The notes below the pieces were generated by a model, which was not told the DNA's origin, searched no databases, and saw only the letters and a program-made list of their open reading frames with translations. DNA of 64,000 bases. It comes from Butyrivibrio proteoclasticus B316 (GTDB lineage Bacteria > Bacillota > Clostridia > Lachnospirales > Lachnospiraceae). The translations under genes and the position numbers were made by a program. The stretch lies in the NCBI RefSeq assembly GCF_000145035.1, contig NC_014387.1, positions 1,664,001-1,728,000 of the forward strand. The letters run 5' to 3'. Every line of letters begins with the position of its first letter. Within the stretch, counting starts at the first letter, position 1. Below are positions 59,908 to 64,000 of the stretch, in pieces.

Positions 59908-61485
59908 ATGAATGGGTATTTTCAGCTGGTTATAACTGATCATGGGACAGGAATAAAGGTTTTTAAACCTACTGATGATGGTTTGCCCCTTGAGGTGAAC
60001 TGTGTCAGGGATTATCTTGATGATAAAAAAATTGAATATGATGTCGTTAAGATTAGTGAAGCTGTGACAAATCAGGAAGAAGAGGTTGTCATTTTTACAG
60101 AAGCTCAGATTATGCCTGAGCGCGAATGCTGTATTTTTGAATCCTCCAAGGACCGAATGACTGTCACAGCTGTTTTTTATCCTCCCACTGAGGGGGCAGA
60201 ACTGATGACTGAAGAAGAAGTCCTTAGTTCACTTGCTTATAGGAAAATAGTATATGGCATACAAAAAGATGTAATTCATGATTTTTTTGAACACAGAAAG
60301 TATTGTACGGAGATAGTTGTTGCTCAGGGTAAGCCTGTTAAACAGGGCCAAAATGCCAGAGTTGAATATCATTTCAATGTAAACTTGAGACCTAAACCAG
60401 CTCTTCGTGAAGATGGAAGCGTTGATTATCACAATCTCAACCTTATAAACAATGTCAATGCAGGAGATCTTCTTGCGACTCTGCATAAGGAAGTCCCGGG
60501 TGAAGCAGGTATCAATACACTTGGTGAGAATATAAAAGCTGCCTCTGTCAAAACTACATTTATCAAATATGGCAAGAACACGATCTTGTCTGAAGATAAG
60601 ATGACGCTTACAGCTGAAAAGGCAGGCCATGTAACCATAAAAGAAGGAAAAGTCGTTGTATCTGACGTTCTAACAGTAGAGAATGTAGATCTTTCAACCG
60701 GAAATATTGATTATGAAGGCAGCGTCGTTGTAAAAGGCGTTATATCAACCGGCTTTAGTGTCAAGGCCGGAAGTAACATTGTTGTTAAGGGCATTGTTGA
60801 AGGAGCCACTCTTGAAGCGGGTGCTGACGTAATACTTGAATGCGGAGCAAAAGCCGGAGGAAATATAACAGCCGGAGGAAACATAATTGCCAAGTTTGTA
60901 GAAAATGCGACTCTTACAGCAAAGGGATCGATTACAAGTGAATGTATCCTTCATTCTAATGTGATTTCCGGAACAGAAATAAATGTAACCGGTAAAAGAG
61001 GCTTTATAGCTGGCGGCAAGGTAATCGCCGCTGACAAGATCCAGGCCAAGATTCTTGGATCTGATATGGGAGCTAATACTATCATAGAAGTCGGAGCTGA
61101 TCCTCAGGTAAAATTAAGGCTAAAAGAGCTTCAGAAAAATATGGCCGCAGCACAGAAAAACCTGGAAAGTATAAAGCCAACGATAGAAGGCTTTTCAAAG
61201 ATGCTCAAGGCAGGTGCCAAATTTACACCTGATCAGGTTGCCAATGTTCAGAAATTAATGGCTATGAATAAAACTTTAACTAAGCAGCTTCAGGATAACT
61301 CTGAAGAGTATTCAGAATTAATGGAGAAACTTGCGGAACAAAAGGAGGCGGTTGTAATCGTTGAAGGTACTGCTTATCCCGGTACCACTGTCAATATTGG
61401 AGAGCTGTCAATGATAGTTAAAAAGCCTGTTCAATATAGCAGATTTGTTGTAAAAGATGGAGATGTAAGGTTGGCTCCAATATAA
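59908..61485 (+). CDS. FapA-like protein (DUF342)
   Basis: Function uncertain; DUF342/FapA proteins are found next to sigD in many Firmicutes. 525 residues. The N terminus (about 1-180) is a mixed domain; residues about 190-390 form repeating short beta strands rich in Gly (GNIDYEGSVVVKGVISTGF, GATLEAGADVILECGAKAGG, NITAGGNIIAKFVENATLTA), likely a right-handed beta-helix; a coiled coil (about 405-480) follows. ATG 21 bp after sigD. Confidence 0.82.
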   Translation: MNGYFQLVITDHGTGIKVFKPTDDGLPLEVNCVRDYLDDKKIEYDVVKISEAVTNQEEEVVIFTEAQIMPERECCIFESSKDRMTVTAVFYPPTEGAELMTEEEVLSSLAYRKIVYGIQKDVIHDFFEHRKYCTEIVVAQGKPVKQGQNARVEYHFNVNLRPKPALREDGSVDYHNLNLINNVNAGDLLATLHKEVPGEAGINTLGENIKAASVKTTFIKYGKNTILSEDKMTLTAEKAGHVTIKEGKVVVSDVLTVENVDLSTGNIDYEGSVVVKGVISTGFSVKAGSNIVVKGIVEGATLEAGADVILECGAKAGGNITAGGNIIAKFVENATLTAKGSITSECILHSNVISGTEINVTGKRGFIAGGKVIAADKIQAKILGSDMGANTIIEVGADPQVKLRLKELQKNMAAAQKNLESIKPTIEGFSKMLKAGAKFTPDQVANVQKLMAMNKTLTKQLQDNSEEYSELMEKLAEQKEAVVIVEGTAYPGTTVNIGELSMIVKKPVQYSRFVVKDGDVRLAPI

Positions 61486-61490
61486 TTTTA

Positions 61491-61555
61491 GCCGATATAA
61501 ATAATATAAAGGAAAAATAGGTCTCTTCATGTTATAATAAGCTTGGAAGGAGGGG
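61491..61555 (+). promoter_or_regulatory. Possible promoter region before the 130-residue ORF
   Basis: GCCGATAT (61491-61498) is a perfect SigD -10 box but lacks a -35 at the proper distance. An extended -10, TGTTATAAT (61530-61538), lies just before the GGAAGGAGGGG ribosome site. Either might start transcription; neither is complete. Confidence 0.3.
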
Positions 61556-61561
61556 TCTACC

Positions 61562-61954
61562 ATGTCAATAAACAGGATTGATTTTGGCGTGATGGCTGCC
61601 AGTAGCGAAGTCGGTACAATAAAGGCCGCAGAAGATGCAAGGCCTTTAATGGATCAGCGCAATTTCCAGGCTCAGTTTAATCAGGAAGTAGACAATCAGC
61701 GTAGTCAGGTTACTCAAAAAGAAGATGTTGGTTCGGGGGAACTTAACTCTGATGCTCAGGACAAGGGGAGTAATGAGTATATGGGTGACGGAGGCCGTAA
61801 CAGACGTGGAAACCATAACGGCAATGACAAAAGTGCAATACTAGAAAAACAGCTGTCTACCGAGAAAATGGAGAAGATTGCGGGGCATGTACTTGATAGG
61901 AATGGTAAGCCAGTCAATTTTGGTATTTCGTCAGGTTTTGATTTGAAGATATGA
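61562..61954 (+). CDS. Small hypothetical protein after the FapA-like gene
   Basis: No family recognised. 130 residues, hydrophilic, rich in Gln, Asn, Asp and Gly in the centre (likely disordered), with a more ordered C-terminal part (SAILEKQLSTEKMEKIAGHV, LDRNGKPVNFGISSGFDLKI). Start ATG has an excellent GGAAGGAGGGG ribosome site. Its position between the FapA-like gene and DUF6115 gene, same strand and codon style as neighbours, supports it as real and motility-linked. Confidence 0.7.
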   Translation: MSINRIDFGVMAASSEVGTIKAAEDARPLMDQRNFQAQFNQEVDNQRSQVTQKEDVGSGELNSDAQDKGSNEYMGDGGRNRRGNHNGNDKSAILEKQLSTEKMEKIAGHVLDRNGKPVNFGISSGFDLKI

Positions 61955-62005
61955 TTATATTGTTATATAATTATATGTAGTTATTGAGGGGATTTGGGCG
62001 GAGAT

Positions 62006-62965
62006 ATGATAAGCATTACTGAGGTTATTCTAATAGTTGCAGGTTTTGCAGCTATCATATTAGGGTACCTTCTACCAGCCGGTAAGGAAATGGACGAGGA
62101 GGACAAAATGCTCATGGAGAGGGAGATTCGTGAGCTTGTTCGTCGTGAGGTTGAAGATCAGAAGGAAACCATCGAAAACATGGTGGATGACACCGTGGAC
62201 AATTCTCTTGATCGCACAGAACGTGCGATGGAACGCATTTCTAATGAAAAACTCTCTGCAATAAATGAATATTCTGATACTGTCATCAATGATATTCATA
62301 AAAATCATGATGAAGTTATGTTTATGTACGACATGCTCAATGATAAACATAAAAACCTTACCAGTGTGGTGTCTGAAGTTACCAAGAAAACTGATGAGGC
62401 TAAGCAGGCTGTCAAGGATGCAGAAGCTACAGTTAGAGATGCTGAGGCTACAGCAAGGGAAGCCAAGGTCGCTACATCAAACCTTAACAGTATTACATCC
62501 AAAAAAGAAAATGTAAGAGCCATTCTTCTTGATGAAGATGAAGACAGACTTAGCGGAATCAGAATTCCCTATAATGAGAAAAAAGATTCTATTACTGTTC
62601 ATGTTAAACCGGAAGAGCCTGAGCCAGAAAATAGCGGTTATGTCTCTGAAGAAAATATTCAGGAGCTTAAGGATATTGCAGCTGAAGTTATTACCAAAGA
62701 TCAGGCAAGCGGACTGCATGTCATAGGCAATAAGGGTGAACAGGCTTCTGCCAAGGTTGTTCCTATTGCTGAGGCAAGAGCAGCTAATCCTGACAGAAAC
62801 ATGATGGAGCTTACAGCCAATGATCCGATTTCACAGAACAGAAGGATCATAGAAATGCATAAAGCCGGCAAATCTAATATGGTCATAGCGAGAGAACTTG
62901 GCCTTGGTATTGGAGAAGTCAAGCTCGTTATTGATCTTTCAAACAAGCATAGAAAAGTTAAATAA
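62006..62965 (+). CDS. DUF6115-like membrane-anchored coiled-coil protein
   Basis: Role unknown. ATG 62006 is preferred, so that the protein starts MISITEVILIVAGFAAIILG, one membrane helix; an in-frame TTG at 61994 is possible, and the spacing to the purine-rich sites is awkward for both. About 319 residues. A long coiled coil (about 30-170) follows, then an acidic stretch, and a C-terminal helix-turn-helix-like segment NRRIIEMHKAGKSNMVIARE, LGLGIGEVKLVIDLSNKH. Proteins of this shape occur after sigD in Clostridia in the place of SwrB in Bacillus; functional equivalence is only a guess. Confidence 0.72.
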   Translation: MISITEVILIVAGFAAIILGYLLPAGKEMDEEDKMLMEREIRELVRREVEDQKETIENMVDDTVDNSLDRTERAMERISNEKLSAINEYSDTVINDIHKNHDEVMFMYDMLNDKHKNLTSVVSEVTKKTDEAKQAVKDAEATVRDAEATAREAKVATSNLNSITSKKENVRAILLDEDEDRLSGIRIPYNEKKDSITVHVKPEEPEPENSGYVSEENIQELKDIAAEVITKDQASGLHVIGNKGEQASAKVVPIAEARAANPDRNMMELTANDPISQNRRIIEMHKAGKSNMVIARELGLGIGEVKLVIDLSNKHRKVK

Positions 62966-62988
62966 AATATTTTAAGGATAAAACAGGT

Positions 62989-63774
62989 ATGAAGTTAAAG
63001 TATTACCTTCGCGGTATGGGGATTGGAATAATACTTACTGCGATAGTTATGGGGTTTGCCCTTGGCGGCAGAAAGACAACTATCAGCGATGCTGAAGTTA
63101 TAGAAAGAGCCAAGGCTCTTGGCATGATTGATGGAAACGGAGTCCTTGATTCAGGTACTGATAGTAACGAGGTTAGTTTGGATGATTCACTTACACCCGG
63201 TTCGGCATTGGCTCAGGAAGGAACAGAAGTATCTCAGGAAATCGACAAAGAAATCTCTTCGTCAGGTGAATATGTTTCGGACATGGCTTCTGAAACGGAG
63301 GAAAGAGAAGATTCGCAAGCAGAAATTTCAACAGTTCAAAATGAGAATTCAGGAGCTGAAAGCACCAAAGAAAAAAATGAAGCTTCAAACGGAAAAAGCG
63401 GAATAAATAAGGCTGAGGAAAACCAGGCTGCAGCAATAAAGTCTGCAGATGAGACAGCTGTAGCAGAAGAAATTGCCGCAGATAATAAAAGTTCAGCAAC
63501 TACTGATTCGTCAGTACAAGAGGCGCCTAAGCCATCAGAAAGTCAGGCTGTTGGTAATAAAACAACTGTTACCAAAAATGTTACAATTCCGAGCGGACTA
63601 GGATCAGAAGGTGTTGCAAGAGTTCTTTATAATGCAGGAGTTGTGGATGATGCGGTGACCTTTAATAACTACCTTGTTGAACGTAAGATGGACAGGAGCA
63701 TCAGGGCCGGGCAGAAGACATTTCCTGCGGGTTCATCTTATGAAGATATTGCAAGAATAATATGTCAGGGTTAA
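62989..63774 (+). CDS. MltG/YceG N-terminal-domain-like membrane protein lacking the catalytic domain
   Basis: 261 residues. A membrane helix (about 8-28, GMGIGIILTAIVMGFALGG), a long Ser/Glu/Ala/Thr-rich disordered stretch (about 45-185), then a C-terminal segment like the LysM-type subdomain of MltG (VTIPSGLGSEGVARVLYNAG, NNYLVERKMDRSIRAG, FPAGSSYEDIARIICQG). The catalytic transglycosylase domain with its Glu is absent, so it is unlikely to cut glycan strands. Last gene before the terminator at 63,773. Confidence 0.75.
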   Translation: MKLKYYLRGMGIGIILTAIVMGFALGGRKTTISDAEVIERAKALGMIDGNGVLDSGTDSNEVSLDDSLTPGSALAQEGTEVSQEIDKEISSSGEYVSDMASETEEREDSQAEISTVQNENSGAESTKEKNEASNGKSGINKAEENQAAAIKSADETAVAEEIAADNKSSATTDSSVQEAPKPSESQAVGNKTTVTKNVTIPSGLGSEGVARVLYNAGVVDDAVTFNNYLVERKMDRSIRAGQKTFPAGSSYEDIARIICQG

Positions 63775-63814
63775 GAGACAATACATGTTTTAAGTCATGG
63801 TTGTCTCTTTTTTT
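63773..63814 (+). terminator. Intrinsic terminator ending the motility cluster
   Basis: AAGAGACAA (63773-63781) / TTGTCTCTT (63801-63809) with an inner CATG/CATG pairing, followed by T to 63814. The 5' arm begins at the stop codon of the last gene. Confidence 0.85.
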
Positions 63815-63836
63815 GCTATTTTTTGCCAAAAAAGTG

Positions 63837-63865
63837 TTGAAATGTATGGTTTGCTATGCTAATAT
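63837..63865 (+). promoter_or_regulatory. Promoter of the next transcription unit
   Basis: TTGAAA (63837-63842), 17 bp and an extended -10 TGCTAATAT (63857-63865). Transcription would start near 63872. Confidence 0.65.
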
Positions 63866-63871
63866 TAGAGA

Positions 63872-64000
63872 GCTGTTGATTTAAGGGATATTTATGCCCT
63901 GAATTGCAGACTGTCTTTTGACAGTAACACAAATATGCACGTATATCTAATTCTCATTCCGGTGTCGGCAGATGCTGCTGATCAGTATGAGAGTCTCGCA
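63872..64000 (+). promoter_or_regulatory. Structured 5' leader of a gene beyond the window (rpsB?)
   Basis: No supported start codon in about 129 nt. Short hairpins are visible: AGGG/CCCT near 63883-63899, CTGTC-TTTT-GACAG (63911-63924), TCTCAT (63952-63957) with ATGAGA (63987-63992) enclosing GCAG-ATG-CTGC (63968-63978). In Bacillus the gene after sigD-swrB is rpsB, which can have an autoregulatory leader. The identification is an inference from gene order only. Confidence 0.35.

Noticed and set aside
61491..61498. Full SigD promoter before the 130-residue ORF
   Set aside because: The GCCGATAT box is perfect but the -35 position reads TGGCTCCA, so I do not claim a complete promoter.
1..64000. 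Prophage, insertion sequence or defence system
   Set aside because: No transposase, integrase, phage structural, toxin-antitoxin, restriction or CRISPR-associated genes were seen anywhere in the window.

Overview
The window looks like chromosomal DNA of a motile, low-GC, anaerobic Firmicute, most likely a Lachnospiraceae (Butyrivibrio/Roseburia/Pseudobutyrivibrio type). The evidence is CodY, a clostridial order of flagellar genes, HemZ, short-form SerA with SerC, a CE1-type esterase, frequent TTG/GTG starts with strong GGAGG ribosome sites, and A+T-rich intergenic DNA. The genus is an inference from gene content only. All recognised genes except one are on the + strand.

Bases 1-24,600 are housekeeping and metabolic units: the end of ilvD, then ilvB (branched-chain amino acids); an L,D-transpeptidase; serC-serA followed by a DUF1015 protein; a GlgB-like protein whose catalytic residues are substituted; tRNA-Thr(CGT); apt-rel (purine salvage and (p)ppGpp); a metallo-beta-lactamase-fold hydrolase and hemZ; a DUF5692 membrane protein with hypB, hypA and a 952-residue Fe-S/FAD oxidoreductase; topA; and codY.

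Bases 24,870-38,858 form the first flagellar block: flgB-flgC-fliE-fliF-fliG-fliH-fliI-fliJ-motE, then a terminator overlapping a SigD-type promoter, then fliK-flgD-TIGR02530 gene-flgE. FlgE is very large (about 1,049 residues) and is preceded by a 207-nt structured leader. A lone minus-strand esterase gene and a 528-bp non-coding stretch interrupt the cluster.

Bases 40,375-54,781 form the second block: flbD-motA-motB-fliL-fliM-fliY-fliO-fliP-fliQ-fliR-flhB-flhA-flhF-flhG-PilZ gene-cheB (motor, switch, export gate, placement GTPases, c-di-GMP brake candidate). From 54,823 a second SigD-type promoter precedes cheA-cheW-cheC-cheD-membrane ORF-sigD-fapA-like gene-three poorly known genes, so SigD probably amplifies its own synthesis. 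The block ends at a terminator (63,773-63,814). A good promoter and start-codon-free, structured DNA then run to the window end. By analogy with the Bacillus order (sigD-swrB-rpsB) this may be the leader of rpsB.

Most notable: the degenerate GlgB paralogue; the DUF5692/HypB/HypA/flavoprotein cluster with no hydrogenase structural gene in view; the flgE leader and enlarged hook protein; SigD promoters that divide the motility cluster; and a near-consensus CodY box upstream of codY.
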